Shown here: positions 9,340 to 23,157 of the stretch, one piece after another | How positions within the stretch are numbered: position 1 is the stretch's first letter | Layout of the letters: every line of letters starts with the position of its first letter | Assembly (NCBI RefSeq): GCF_030867095.1 | Contig: NC_081825.1 | Span: forward strand, 50,768,501-50,832,500 | Origin: Alligator mississippiensis | Lineage: Eukaryota; Chordata; Crocodylia; Alligatoridae | Reading direction: 5' to 3' | Length of the DNA: 64,000 nucleotides | The notes under the pieces: generated by a model | Database searches by the model: none | Told to the model about the DNA's origin: nothing | Seen by the model: only the letters and a program-made list of their open reading frames with translations | Position numbers and translations under genes: made by a program

Positions 9340-9690
9340 AACAAACCAGCTATTCTCATTCCCTTCCCCCTCCTGTCTCCCTGCCTCTGACTACATCCAT
9401 TCCCCCTTCCTCCCAACCTGTCTGTCACCTACTGACCATCTCAATTTACATTTTAAACTGACTGGCTTTCTTGCATGTGCACTGCCCTCTGGCTGCTTTG
9501 CTGCATCCAGGAAGAGCACAGACCATCTGCAGATGCTTCCTCAGCCTGACAAAGGGCATTTGTGCCCAAAAACTTGCTAAGAAGATTTTTTTCTAACTAT
9601 TTGAGTTGGTTTAATAAAAGAGATCGGATTTACCCAAATAACTTTGTCTGCCTATGTCCTTAGACCAACAAGCCTACAGCCTACACCCTG
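9340..9690 (+). mobile_element. Penelope-like element 3' tail
   Basis: Matches the 3' region of the 43582-44389 element on the sense strand: CATCCAGGAAGAGCACA, CAGCCTGACAAAGGGC, AACTTGCTAAGAAG, GAGTTGGTTTAATAAAAGAG, then GTCTGCCTATGTCCTTAGACC. No GIY-YIG coding sequence remains. The left border is an estimate. Confidence 0.65.
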
Positions 9691-10224
9691 AAATTTTGCC
9701 TGTATCATTCTCCAGTAAATTGTGATTAGTTACTCAAGACATAATCAGAAATTGCTGGTTTCAAGAAGGTTAAGAGGTGACTTAATCATGGTCCATAAGT
9801 AGTTACATTGGGAAGACCACATTTTTAATGTATTCAGGTGCCTAGGAAGGTAGATGAACACATGGGTATAATGGGATTTTGGAGCCAGACTGAAAAATAG
9901 ATACAGGCACCTAAAGTGGGACCTGGGGATGGAAAGTCCATCCAAGTCTAGGAGTAAAATCTTAAAAAACCCTTTCCTAAAGTAATATGCATAAAAAGTC
10001 AATAGTTACCTGAGGTTTTACATACAGAACACCTACCTTCCTACACCTAATTCCCACACAAACCCCATCAAGATCTGCAAGCTTCGTTTCCTCATCTATT
10101 TCCCCCAGAGAGGACTGATCCAGCAGATGTGTTCAGACCATGTATATCAGACACCAACAGCATCTGCTTCAACTTTTATTAAAAACAGTACCCCAAACAG
10201 TGATGCCTCCCTTCCTTCCCTCTT

Positions 10225-10525
10225 TTTAGATAATGCCTTAATGGTCAGAACAGTAGACCTAGAAGTGGGAGACTTCAGTGAAAGGGGGTGAAACTCACAT
10301 CTTCCATCTCTCAGAAGTGCATCCGAACCACCAGACTATCAACTAGATGAGAGTGAGGGTACTCACCATCCCTTCTTGTTGAAACTGTTTCACCATGAAG
10401 GAGAAAAAAAAATTAATTGAGTCAGGGAAGAAGGAGAAGAGAAGGGCAGAGAACAACTGCCCTGTGATTAGGGCACTCACCTCAGAGGGGCAGTCTGGAG
10501 TTCCTGCCTCTGCTCCAAGGACTGT
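10225..10525 (+). repeat. Possible tRNA-derived SINE remnants
   Basis: Two stretches resemble pol III promoter heads of tRNA-type SINEs: AATGGTCAGAACAGTAGACC with GTGGGAGACTTCAG near 10237-10275, and GTGATTAGGGCACTCACCTC with GGAGTTCCTGCCTCTGC near 10465-10515. Both are degenerate and no target duplication was found, so this is tentative. Confidence 0.35.
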
Positions 10526-12477
10526 ATTTTAGCTAATTGCTGTTTAATATACGATTACCTGGTAGAGTTAGCTGATTTTTCACTAAATGGAGCTGTGTTT
10601 CTATGACTAGTTTGTGATATTGTCACTGCCTCAGCCACAACACACAGGATTTTGCATAGAAAACCTTTTTTTTCCATTAAGCAACTGTAATTAAACCACA
10701 TTTGACTCTGGGAAAACAGAGCAGCTATGTCACAGGCCCCAGACATGATGTAGAATGGTGGCAGGGCATATACATGGAGTGGTGGCAGTAATTAATACAC
10801 AAGACTGTGTGCAATGGTTATTCCATGGTACAAACAACTGAGAAGAACAGGCTCAACTGACTAGACAGACAGTTTGGGAAATTCTGCCTACCTGTGAAAA
10901 CCTAGTACTAATGTTACAGTATAAAGACAATGATGGGCTAGGTTAGTGTACTGACAAGGGCAACACAGAGTTAGATGTCACAGTAAGAATGACATTGAGA
11001 GCCAAGCATAACTATAGATGCTAAAATACATGGTTAGAAGTTTATATTATAAATAGGGCCTTGTGCATGAAAGATTCCCACTCCTGCCCTACAGCTTCTA
11101 AACTTACCAGAGCTTTGACTTTCGACTGACTCGGAAACAATCCGATTCATTTTTGATTAATTACTGTTTACTATAGTAAAGAGTATGTGTGTGGGGGGTG
11201 GGGAGGGGAGGAATAGCCTTGTCCCAAGACTGTGTTAGCTGCAAAATCTGTCCTGTTACCTGTGGCTAAAGACTGGGTCTTTGTGCTCATATACAACCAG
11301 CACAACGAGAGTCTAGTCCTTAGTAGGATGCTTCTGTACTACTATACTTTCAAAATAGTAATGAATTTAAAATTAAAAAAGACAAATGATACCAACCACC
11401 ACAAAACTTGAACAATTAAAATTGTAAGAAAAAGTCTAAGAATCCTGATGAGTGTCCCCTTTTAACACCAATCTATTCATTCTTTCATGATGAAGTTTTG
11501 TTTTCAAGCACACGATCTTCCTTCTAATTAGTTATTTAAATCCTTCACTCATCATACATAGAAATTATTCACACTTCCTTCTGGGCATGATTACATTTGA
11601 AGGTCTTATCTATTGTTAGTAAATATCCTGTTTTTCCCATGTTCTTTTGAAAGCCAATATATATTATTATAGAACAGCTTTGATGTCTATCAGAAGCACT
11701 GCTATGGGCAGTAGAACCACTTTCATGAATATGAAACTTACTAAATCTCCCAACAGGAGACACTTTGGGCATAACAACTATGTCAGAAAAAGCAAGGAGG
11801 AAATTTTAAATACTAAAGTAATGTGATGCAACTGTAAAATCAGGAGTAACTGCTTTGTGACACCATTAAGAGTTGAAAGAACAGCCATTTTGCTGCCTGG
11901 ACTTCTTTCAGCAATTTTGCTGACGTGAATTGTCCCACTGCCTTTGAGTGTGTTTCTGTGGCTATAGAAAGCAGGATTTGGACCACAATTATAAAACAGC
12001 CACAGAACATGGGACTGAAAAGAACCACTTAGTTCGCGGAGCCCACTCCTTCACAAATACAGACAGTATAATGCATGTAATGGCCATTATGTCCAGAAAG
12101 GTATACAACTTTCATCCCAGCCTTCTTTTCTCATGCACTTGGAGGCACAACACATCTCATAATACCCTGCAATAAACTTACAACCTTTGTTACAAGCAGG
12201 GCCATCCCTGTGTGGGGGGGAAATCGGGGCAACTGCCCTGGGCCCTGCAGAGCTGGGCAGAGAGGCCATGGTTGCAGTTTAACCCACCCGCCCTTCTAGC
12301 AGGTTGGACAGCTCTTTGCCTGTTCCAGCCAGAAGTTCCGTCTGCCACCCATCCCACCACATCTGGTGTGCCAGGGCTTTCACTCCCTGGCTTAAGTATG
12401 CCATGTGATGGGAGGGAGGCCCCGTGCAGGCTGCTTTGCCTTGGGCCCTGCACCCTGCTGGGATCATCTCTGACTGG

Positions 12478-12574
12478 AATGATCTAGCTGGGGATGGTCC
12501 TGCTTTGAGCAGGAGGTTGGACTAAATGACTTCCTGAGGTCCCTTCCAACCCTAATTTTCTATGATTCTATTGT
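12478..12574 (+). mobile_element. CR1 3' terminal fragment
   Basis: A clean CR1 3' end: GGTTGGACTAAATGACTTCC, CCTTCCAACCCTAATTTTC and TATGATTCTATTG. It is preceded by a GC-rich insert (12195-12460) that begins near GGGCCATCCCTGTG and contains a GGGGCAACTGCCCTGGGCCC-type stretch; a similar stretch occurs near 19775. Confidence 0.75.
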
Positions 12575-12834
12575 TGTGCTATTTCTAACTTGCCAGATAA
12601 AAGATTCCATAGCCACCACATGTAGAAAAATCTATGTCCATTTTAAAGGTTAGAACTTATGCCTGACCATGTCCTTTCAAATGTTATCCTTGACTTATGT
12701 TCTGGTTTTTTATTATTATTGGTTGGTTGATGAACTTTTTAACTGTTAGACAATTTGTAGTGATCTTTAAAGTTGACAACTTCTGTTACCTTGGTGCAAT
12801 TCTAAATCCATCATAAACTTCAAACAAAGACAAA

Positions 12835-15800
12835 AAGGTTACTAATGTTTGCTATTTATTTCATTAAGTCAATAAAAAGTGCATAGTACAAGCCCTTTTT
12901 CCCCCCAATCCAAGTACTCAATAAAAGATTAACAGGAAACCCTAAATGGCACAAACACGATTTTTGTTTGGCATGATTCAGACATTTTAAACCACCAATT
13001 TACATGATCACTTTTCCTTTTTCAATAATGAACATTACAAGGCTGGGTGATCAGCAGACACTATATGAATAACACAACTTTTAATTTCAGAATAGTGGTG
13101 TTAAGCAGACTCTAAAATACTATTGCTTTAACAAAGTTATAAACTAAAGTATAACTGTAAACTCTCATCTTTCTTCATGTCACTAAAACTTGTTTCTCTT
13201 AACTAGCTGAGTTTAAAGTAATTAAATATGCAATTGATCGCATTCTAAAGCTTTGTATATCACAAATTTCTTTCAAGCTTCTTCAAAATTTACTGTGTAC
13301 AATTTTGTAACCATGATAAATATTTCATCACATATCGTACTGGTTATGGCTGTATTTTGCCTCTCTCAGTAATGTTGCTAGTACATTATTCAGAGGACAG
13401 TCCCACAGATTATAATGGAACTGCTTGCTGACTCAAGTACTATTTAACATGAATAAAAGTGGCAAAATACAATCATATGAATAAATTACTTTTACTTTAT
13501 GCAGTAATAATGACATGAAGTTTATATATTGAAGAAAGTATCACAGAATTTTAAAAGATATATGTGGTGACATGGGATAGTGGCCTGGCTATGTACTAAA
13601 ACATTTTACATAGATTTAAACATTTAAAATAGATTTGCAATGTTTCTCTTTTACATAGAAAATTTAAAAGAGTATTTTCATAAGGAAAGTATATATGTAT
13701 ATAAAACCTTTTGGACAAACTTAAAAGAATTTAAAGAAAATAAGTGAGAGGAATTTTAAGAAAACCTGTTGATGAATTGCACACACAGCTTAGTAATTTT
13801 TCTGGTCGTAATGTATAGAAAACACCGAGCCATAAATCTGCCAAAATCTTTGAACTGGGTGCACAAAGTTAATCTTCTAAATACATATTTAGGCACTTAA
13901 ATATAAAGATTATGATTTTCAAAGGTTCTAAGTGCCTGCAAGTCTTACCAACTTCAACAGGCACCAGCATTGTTCCGTTTCTTTAAAATAAAGCCCCTTC
14001 TAGGTATATGCTTAACTATGGAAATGAAGTCCAATTTTATGCACCCAGATTTGAAGACCTTTGGCCATTTATTCTCAGGAAACTGCCAACATGGTAGATT
14101 GCATACTTTTTTGTTGGTTCAATAAAAAAAAAAAAAAAATGCCATATTACCTACCCTGTTCTAAAGTTCTCAAACAAAAATGCAGAAGGCAGGCAAAAAC
14201 TAGCACAGCTGGACTGGGTATCCCAATGAGGTCCTTACACAATATCTGTGGCCTAGAATGACATTAGTTAACATTAGGATAAGTTCTTTCAACTACTCTT
14301 CTGAAATTCCACTGTCTTCAGCATGTGGCATTAATGTAATTAAGAGAATCTGGCCCAATACTACTTTACAAGTGCTCCCAACTATAGGTTGTGAACACAT
14401 GTTCCAGAGAAGTTCAATGGACAATCAGTTGCATCAAATTATAGAAGTCTTTCTTTAGGTCCATGCTATATTTTTACAAGGAGGTTTGGCTGACCTGCTA
14501 TTTATTTACCCTGAGGAAGAGAAACTTGTATCCGGTAACAAAAGGATCCAACAAGGTGCTCTTCTAAGGCTCATTAATGCAAATCATTATTAAATGTTAG
14601 GAGTCCTTTTGGCCACTCACATGAGTAAGATGACTCACGCGAGGAAAGGTTTACAGGATAAGGCCCTTAACTCTCCACAGATTGGTTTTACTGACCTTCA
14701 TGGAAAGAAGCTTCACAGACAACTACTAACATAAAAAAGTGTCTTGATGTTATCCTCATCAATTTTTTAAATTGATCAAGAAAAATATACAATGTTACTT
14801 TTCTGTACATCTTTAAAATGTTCTTAAATTATTTAATGTACGTAAAAAACTCACTCCCATTAGGTAAAATGGAAGATGCATACACGCACACATCCACACA
14901 AGTAAACATGAAAGGGAAAAGATATGCCCTAGATCTTCACCTTTGCTTTTTTTATTGTACAATCAAATCGCCAGTAAAAAAAAAAAAAAAATCAAAACTT
15001 TAAGTAGTACTAATCATATGCAAGTCAAAAGCAACTTGTAAGTAAGTGGAATATTCCTGAAGGCGATTGTTTGGTATGTTTTCATCTTGTTAAATAGATA
15101 ATGCACTGGGGATAAAGATTGTTAAGATACTGATTAAGATTATACCCAGGACAGAACATTTAGGATAACTGTCATTTAATTTGTCATTTTATCAAGTCTG
15201 TAAAGAATTACTTCAGTTTTAGAGTTTAGTATATGGTTGTTCAAGTTTTAGTTGTCTTTAACAACATACTGGATTCTAATTTATCTCATTTACTGGCACA
15301 TGCAATTCAGTGTTTGGAGATATAATATTCTGTTTTAGTCCCTAATATTTAAGGCAAGGTTGACAGCGGTTACACTCACATGGACTTTAATTCTAGAAGA
15401 TGATCCGTGCTTTGGCAAACAACTCTGAAAACTATTTAAAAATTCAGTCCAAAAACTAAACAAAAGGCTGCTTTGAGCAGCAAGGTAAATATAAAATAAT
15501 TCTAATTTTTTCCACCACAAAAAACTCAAGTTAATGATTGCAACTAATAAAGTAACTTCCAAAAACGTGTGGGGGGGTGGGGGGCAGGGAATATGTGACT
15601 AAATCTGAAAAATAATCAATAACGTTCTATGAATATAAAAATGCACATGGATTTTAACTTTATTTCAATTAAGACCAGAAACCACTGCAAAGAAATTATG
15701 ATCAGTGTAACAGAAAGAGAGTGGAATGTCCACAGTTACAACAACCAAAAGACCCCTGTAACTCCTTATCATTTATTCAATGGCAATAACATATAAAGCA

Positions 15801-15973
15801 AAAATTAACTTTAAAAGTGAAATAGCGACTAGCAGTTTATGAAAATAACATCTTGCTTTATGTAAATGCAAAAGGAAAACAGTATTGAGTGGGGTTTAGG
15901 AGTACTCCAGTCACTTCTGTTCATTTGGTCGTGCAAGATTTTAGTTGCTGAATATTTCCGGTATTTTAAAGGT
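12835..15973 (-). other. SMIM14: SMIM14 3' untranslated region (inferred)
   Basis: Runs from just after the TAG stop at 15974-15976 to a polyadenylation signal at 12855-12860. It is A/T-rich and almost free of recognisable repeats, in contrast to the introns, as expected for a long 3' UTR. A nearer AATAAA (minus strand, 15659-15664) would give a UTR of only about 310 nt. Near 14105-14160 there is a fragment like the Penelope tail (TTGGTTCAATAAAA). The length is inferred; no transcript evidence is available. Confidence 0.5.
12855..12860 (-). terminator. SMIM14: Distal polyadenylation signal of SMIM14
   Basis: AATAAA on the minus strand, followed 20-35 bases downstream by a T/G-rich tract (CCTTTTTGTCTTTGTTTG), a good arrangement for cleavage near 12835. 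The proximal alternative at 15659-15664 lacks such a clear downstream element. Confidence 0.5.
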
Positions 15974-16006
15974 CTAGTCCACAGGTGGGGCAGGTGGTTC
16001 TTGTCC
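15974..16006 (-). CDS. SMIM14: SMIM14 last coding exon
   Basis: Eleven codons encoding GQEPPAPPVD and a TAG stop, the proline-rich C terminus of SMIM14. The acceptor is CTAG before GGACAAGAACC at 16006/16007, and the phase (0) matches the donor of the preceding exon. It joins to PTSPHS, giving the expected continuous C-terminal tail. The exon is too short to stand out as an ORF; it was found by looking for the conserved ending. Confidence 0.93.
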   Translation of the reverse strand, partial: GQEPPAPPVD

Positions 16007-16830
<824 letters not shown>

Positions 16831-16989
16831 CTAAAAGGTTTTTGGTTCACAGCCATTAAATACTCAATCTGTTTGCCTTTAAAGAGGAACAGCTTACTGC
16901 AAGACTGAAGCTGTTTTCTACCTGCCTTCCTCCTCTCATAGCAAAAAAATGTCCTTTTTTGGGTAACATTGTAGTAAAATTCCTTGCAC

Positions 16990-17483
16990 ATAGAATATTT
17001 CATGGGCGGGTGAGAAGCAGCATCCAGGAAGGGGACAGGTAGGTGGGGTCAGGAGCAGTGTCTAGGAGCTGGATGGGTGCGTGGGGCCAAGGCCAGGGCG
17101 AGGGCCGGGGATGGGAATGTCCCAAGAGCAAATCGGGGCTCTTCCTCAGGTCCTACACTGTCACCGCCCTGCAATCCTGGCCCTGGCCCCGCCTCCCCAT
17201 TCCACTCCTAGATCTGCTGCTTCCCACCTACCCGCATACCCATCCCGTCCCATCCACCCAGCCAAGTGTGCCCTGGCCATGGGGATCCCAAGCCAGACTT
17301 CATGGAGACCCAGCCCATCCGACTACTTCATTTGGTGCCCCCAGACTGGTCTAGTAATCTACCACTTAGGGAGCTTTGGTGAGCTGCTGCAGGGGGAGGA
17401 AGTGCTGATTTGGTCTGCAACAGCTCACCATAACTCCTTAAGTGCCCCGCCCCCCCAGCCCAAATAATTGCCCACCCCTGTCC
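16990..17483. mobile_element. hAT-like GC-rich element
   Basis: The right end, AATAATTGCCCACCCCTG, is the reverse of the CAGGGGTGGGCAATTATT terminus also present at 39508 and, in variant form, at 63112. The interior is GC-rich, unlike the intron around it. The left end could not be fixed, and no target duplication was confirmed. Confidence 0.5.
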
Positions 17484-20400
17484 TAAGACCACAAAATAGG
17501 TATGCAAGTGGATGGAGATGTTTACCATTGATATGATACAAGGGGGAGAAGTGTGCAGCATGAACTAATGAAAAACAGAAGCTAGACAATGTACTATACT
17601 AACATTCACAATAGGATCCCACTTTCAATACAACATGGCTGGGACTTCAGAATAGGTTCCTAAACCTGAAAAATTGGCCATGAAAGGACAGCTGGCCACC
17701 CTACCTGGGAGAGGGAAGTCCTTAAAGCCTCCTAAAGATCTGTTTATTTAAAATTTGCAACATTTTTCTGGTGGAACATCATTTCAAATAATCAAGTTAT
17801 GGTCAATGGTGTCAACTGAAACGCTAAACCAGAATAGTTCGCTATTTATAGTGCTTATATGGCTCTCTTCAAAACAGCAACTGAACACCTCACAATCCAT
17901 ATTATATTTATCCCCACCATACCTACATAATCAATATTTGAAAACTTGGAAGGATTTTATGCACATCAATTCCAGGAAACTGGCTCATAATTTGGAATGA
18001 AAAGATACAAGATAGACTGCCACTAGAAAACACAGGTCTGGACTCCTGCCCTCAGCCAAAACAGACAAACACAGTCTCTTCCTGGCCTGTATAGCCTTTT
18101 ATGAGGAAGGCTTTGTGGCAATATATTAATGGTACAATTATTTAAACAAAAAAAAAAAAAGCCAGTTGCATTAGTAGTGTTGTAATGGCAAAGTTCTGGT
18201 TTGTACTCAAAGGGAATGAACTATGTACCAGTTCCTACAGAGCAGCGCAGGGCGACAACCTTTTAAATTATGTCAGGGACATACTATGAATGTACCTTGG
18301 TTTTGCAGTGTAGACAGAAAAGCCACATTTTACTCCTGTCCCCAAATCATGTGCGGCTCTGGAATTTTTCAGAGCTACAGCATATGAACTCATTACAGTT
18401 GTGTGTGTGCCTATATATACACTGCAAGGTCAGCTTAGGCTACGGGCTAAGGTCAGGGCACTGGTGGGTAGGGGACGGGATCGAACGCAAAATGAATCCT
18501 CAGGGGCCACCAATACACCTCTACATGGCTTGCTTCTCTCTCCTTGCCTTACAGGAGGTGGTGGAAGAGTTGGGGCCAAGGGCACAGAGGAATGACAAGA
18601 CACTATGCCAGCTGGAGCAAAGGACTGAACTAGACCATAGGCTGTTCTAAATTATTTTGGGGGTCAATGGTGCAATCAGTAATCCAAGGACTGGGGAAGC
18701 AGACTGACTGCTCACTGCAGCTGACCCAGCCTTAACTTTTGCTTTTCAAGTACGTTTTCTTGTTGTTATTTCAAGAACAGTAATGCCTGCAGCATTTAAG
18801 GACCATTTTTTCCCTATAAAGCATTAATTTCAGTGGGTTCTCCCTTTTTGTTAGCTCCATAGCTCTGTAGCTCGTGTTTCCTATTGGTACTCACCAGTCA
18901 TGGCTCTTATGGCCTATTCTCTTGGGTACAGAGTACTTGGTTCATACTCACACAATCAACAAATCTGCTAGATGGATCAGCAAGTCTGCTACTTGCACCG
19001 TTTTAGTGAGCAGCTTCCTGAAGAGCAATGTGGACAATTTCGTGGGTGAAAATACGATAAGCCTTCATCTTTACAGAATCTTCCAGCCTATATTTCAAGC
19101 TGGGCCTACTTCTTCACAATCAAAGATTTTAGCTGAAAGATTTTTTGGACAGTTGTATAACCAAAATGACTATCTTAAATGCCTTTTGACCATCCCTTTG
19201 TGGTAACAAGGGCTCAGACTTACGACTGAGGAAATGAGGCACGTGATATAAGGCGGTGTAGCTCATTGTAGCTAGACTTAATATTTGCCACTTTACAATT
19301 AGCAGGCCTGCTTCTCTCTCATGATCTGGTCCTCATACTCTGTACAATGGTTAAAGAACTGAGTTCAGCAACTGTTCTTAAGCATTTTGTTGCTGAAGAA
19401 GGTTATAATATGACACATATGGATGGCATTTGGATGGCACCAAATGTCTTAAAAATAAATTCAAACTCAAGGGTTTGGCCCCATTCCCACTGCCTAGTCA
19501 AACCATGCTAGATCCAAGAACTGAATTTACATGGTAATGCAATTGCATTCTTTTACAAATGCCCACATGCCTCAGTTAGGGAAGTGGTGTAATCTTTCAT
19601 AATCTTTTACTTGGGGAAACCTCTTAACATAAGGAGAAGGAGATACGTTTTTCCTTTAAGGTACAGCCAATAGGGGAACAGGAAAGATGAGATGGAAACA
19701 AGTATTGGTAATATGTAAAAAATAGGCAACTGTTCCTATCCTTTATCCAGTGGTGTAACTAGGACAAGGCAAATGGGGCAACTGCCCCAGGCACCTAGTT
19801 GCAAAGGGGGGGGGGGGGGTTTAAAAAAAACAAACAAAAGAACTGCTACTGCTGGCAGCTGCATAATCACAGTTGTGATTGTGGCAGCAGCTGGAAGTCA
19901 CCACTTCCCCTGTGTTCCTAGTTCACGGCTGTGCCCCTATGCTGCTGCCTTTTCCACATATAAACTACATCACCATTACCAAGATGTCACAGTGTTTGGA
20001 GAAGATCACTCCAACTGAGAAAGAACAGACAGCTGAGATGGGCAACATAATAGTTTTATGCTGGTGGGCAAAGGATGCAGCCCCTGGTTTAGGAAGGTTT
20101 CAAGATGCTTTGCAGATGCTAAACTGTCACACAGCAGCACCTATAACTCCTATCATTGTCAGTTTGCTAGGAGACTCCAGCTCCTCTAGCAGATGATCAC
20201 CTGGTCTCAATTATACATGCCTTTCTTTCACTATCTATCCCTACTACAGAAATGTGATATATTTGTACATGAAGTTCCCAGGGCTTAGGGAACTCCAGCT
20301 ACTACAGAACACTGAACTTCCTCAGGAGCACAGACTATACCTCAAGCTTATTACGCCTCTGTTTCCATCGCTACCAGCTTTCCATAGAACACTGAGTCTA

Positions 20401-21317
20401 ACTCAAGGTCTTTATGTGCAAGGCCCCAAGTGCCTTGTGCCCAGCATACAAAACTCCATCTGTTCTGCTCTGGGATGAGGCCTAGGAGTCAATGCTTTCC
20501 TGCAGCAAAATGTGGACTTGCTTTTGAAAGGTAAAGCTCATTTTTGCAGGAGGCAGTTTTCTCAGGGGCTAGTCTAAGACTGAGGAATAAGCCCTCCCAA
20601 GAACTAAGCCTTTCCATTTCTTGTTTTAAGTGCAAGGCATGCTTCTTAGCCTGTTTTAATATAGGACAGAGACAGGTACATTAAAAACGAAACGAAACTC
20701 CTGAACTGCATTTGCTATTATCCCCCCAGGGAGAGACTGACAGAAAAAGACCCAACTGTAAGAGACAGATATTTGGTATGTCACTTAAAGTACTACTGGA
20801 AAGCTGTTCCATACTCCAACGATGAGGCTGATATAAGAACCTATATAGAAAACAAACTGATCGCCCCTGCCCTTCTAACTGAACTTAAAAAAAAAAAAAA
20901 TTCCCTGTCTGGTTTTTTTTTTTTGTTTTGTTTTTTTTTAATTTTTATTGAACCTAGCCACACTGCTTCTGGATTCGCACAGTATAGATATATTGCAGAG
21001 AAGAGGAGAAAAGGTAATCAGGTATTAGTTTACTGAAAAGGAACACTCCACATGCTATTTCTTTTCTGCTCTACCACCTCCCAACAGAGAAGTCCTCTTC
21101 TTGGCCATTCAGCATTATTGTGGTTAACCTCGGTCTATCACAAGAGACCAAGTGAGCACTCTCCAACTCATGCCTTCCCTTTTTAGCTGTCTCTCTAGTT
21201 CTTCCTGATCACTGACACAGGAACAGGAAAAAGAAGCGGTATTCTGACAGTTAACCTGATAAGGCACAGTACGTGATGGACGTTCAGAGATTAGTGCTTA
21301 GTTTGTCTAAAGCTGAC

Positions 21318-22441
21318 TGTCACAGGCGGGGTCCTACAGGAGGGCTGTGATCTCCTTAAGGCCCCTTCCTGTGCCAAGTTGGCCCAAGGGCATCCTCGAT
21401 TTCTCGCCCGCCACATCTTTGATGTTAAAATATGTTAGGGAGGCTACCTTTTCCACCCTCTTGGGCACGTCTTGCTGTAGTCTCTGCCCTGTGGACTCCT
21501 GAACCCCACATGGGTCCTGCTCTACAAATGGGTGCTTCCGGGGCACCCTAGCCTTAGGGACTACGTGTGGCTCCTACCACCCCTTTCACCACGCCCCAAG
21601 TCTTGCAGCTGGAATGGACATTGTTCTGTCCAGGTCTACAATCTCTCAGGCGCTCGGGCCCTTCGTGGCCCTGTCTCTCTCTGTGCCCTTCTCCACACTG
21701 CTGCCCCTCTTCAGTTTTGCCGTCCTCCTCTGGGGCCTTCACTATCGCGCCGTCCTCCTCTGGGGCCTTCACTATCGCGCCGTCCTCCTCTGGGGCCTTC
21801 ACTATCGCGCTGCCCCTTCTCTCAGGGCTCCTCTGTAAAGCCGCCCCTTCTCTCAGGGCTCCTCTACAGTGCCACCCTCTCTGGGGCCTCCTTAGTAATA
21901 CTGTCACCTTCCTCAGGGTTCACCACAATGCTACACCCTTCCTCAGGGTTCACCACACCCACACTGGGGCTTCTCAGTAATGCCCCTCTCTGGGGCTCGC
22001 CACGCCCGCACTAGGGCTTCTCAACCACCCCTCTGGGGCTTGTGCACCCCAAATGCTGCGCCTTTTCCTGGTGCTGGGGTTCCCACACTACTGTGGGTCC
22101 CCTATGAGGCCTCCTCCAACCCCTAATAGCCTCACCCAAACCACTGGTCATAAACGACAACACAAAATACAAGCCAATCAGCCATAACAATGCCCAAGCC
22201 TACCAGGAAATACTCCATCCCTTCCATGAGAGAGCTCCTTCCTCTTTGGCAGCTGGCAGGGAACTACTAGCCTGGCCTCAGCCCCTGGGCTTTATAAGGG
22301 CCAGGCCCTGCCCCTTCCAGTCAGCTGACCTCCTGGTTGCCCCAGCAACCCACAGCTGGGCTCCTTATTCACTCACTGCTAGGGTCCCTTCCCTAGCAGT
22401 TTCTCCTCCTTAGGAGCAGGGCATCTCAGTGATCTGCGACA
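21318..22441 (-). mobile_element. Solo LTR with 5-bp target duplication
   Basis: A 1124-bp unit. On the minus strand it begins TGTCGCAG and ends CTGTGACA, so it has TG...CA termini with short inverted ends. It is flanked by a perfect 5-bp duplication CTGAC (21313-21317 and 22442-22446). TTATAAA on the minus strand (22291-22297) lies about 145 bp from the 5' end, a likely LTR promoter. No coding region or second LTR is nearby, which fits LTR-LTR recombination. A Ty3-type or retroviral origin cannot be decided from the LTR alone. ORFs within it are compositional. Confidence 0.8.
21721..21810 (+). repeat. Three perfect 30-bp tandem repeats inside the LTR
   Basis: Three identical copies of a 30-bp unit (CGTCCTCCTC TGGGGCCTTC ACTATCGCGC) stand head to tail, followed by diverged CTCAGGGCTCCTCT-type units further on. 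Perfect identity points to recent expansion. Confidence 0.95.
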
Positions 22442-23157
22442 CTGACAATCATAATGGAAAATACAAGAACTCAGAGATACAACAGGGAGGGAACTGGCAG
22501 ATAAGCTTGCCTTGACTCTCACAGATGAATACAACCCAAGATGAACAACGAATACAGATTTGTTCTAAAAAGCTTACCTAACTAAGTGGAAACTAAGCAG
22601 GCATCATTTAAGAAACAGTCATCTATGACATTAAAAGTTTGTGCAATGACTCAGAAAGGTACAGCCTAAAGGTCTAATATGTTAAGTCCAGTTCAGAACC
22701 CACATGAAAGCTGGGCAACTCGTTATGGTTAGGTTAAGGGTATTATTCAGACCTCCACACAGGCAAGCCCCAATCAGATAAAGATGAAACAAGGCTCCCT
22801 GACACAGAGCAAACAGGATTGACACTTAATTGCGTCTGCTGAAAAAATTACAATATTTCACATTTAAAGCCCCCACTTTCTACTTAGAATGAGAGTTAAG
22901 CCTAATCAAACTTCATCTCTAAAGCTTTTTGAGACATCTTGAGCCCATCCATCATGGGTTGGCAAGAAAGGTAAATGATTGCATGTACATACACACAACT
23001 CTAACATTACACCCAGTTTCCCACAGGGCACCTTCAGCAGCTGGAACACAGTGAAAAAAACCCAAACAAAGCAGCTTATACCCCACTTTTCCCCATTTTT
23101 TTATTTTTTTTTATTATGCAGTGTGTGAGGGAAACTGGCTACTACAGCAACACAGCA

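Larger units (their letters stand above)
6540..12834. other. UGDH-SMIM14 intergenic region
   Basis: Sequence between the UGDH promoter and the inferred SMIM14 polyadenylation site; both genes read leftward. No exon was recognised. It holds a CR1 copy with two nested hAT elements (7425-8640), another CR1-type 3' end (8760-8962), a Penelope-like tail (9340-9690), possible SINE remnants (10225-10525) and a CR1 3' end (12478-12574) next to a GC-rich insert (12195-12460). The stretches 7065-7420, 9690-10225 and 10530-12190 look like unique A/T-rich DNA. Confidence 0.6.

Noticed and set aside
21532-22014. 160-codon ORF with repeated PPLGPSLSRR units
   Set aside because: It lies inside the solo LTR and is produced by the 30-bp tandem repeat; other frames across the same repeat are equally open.
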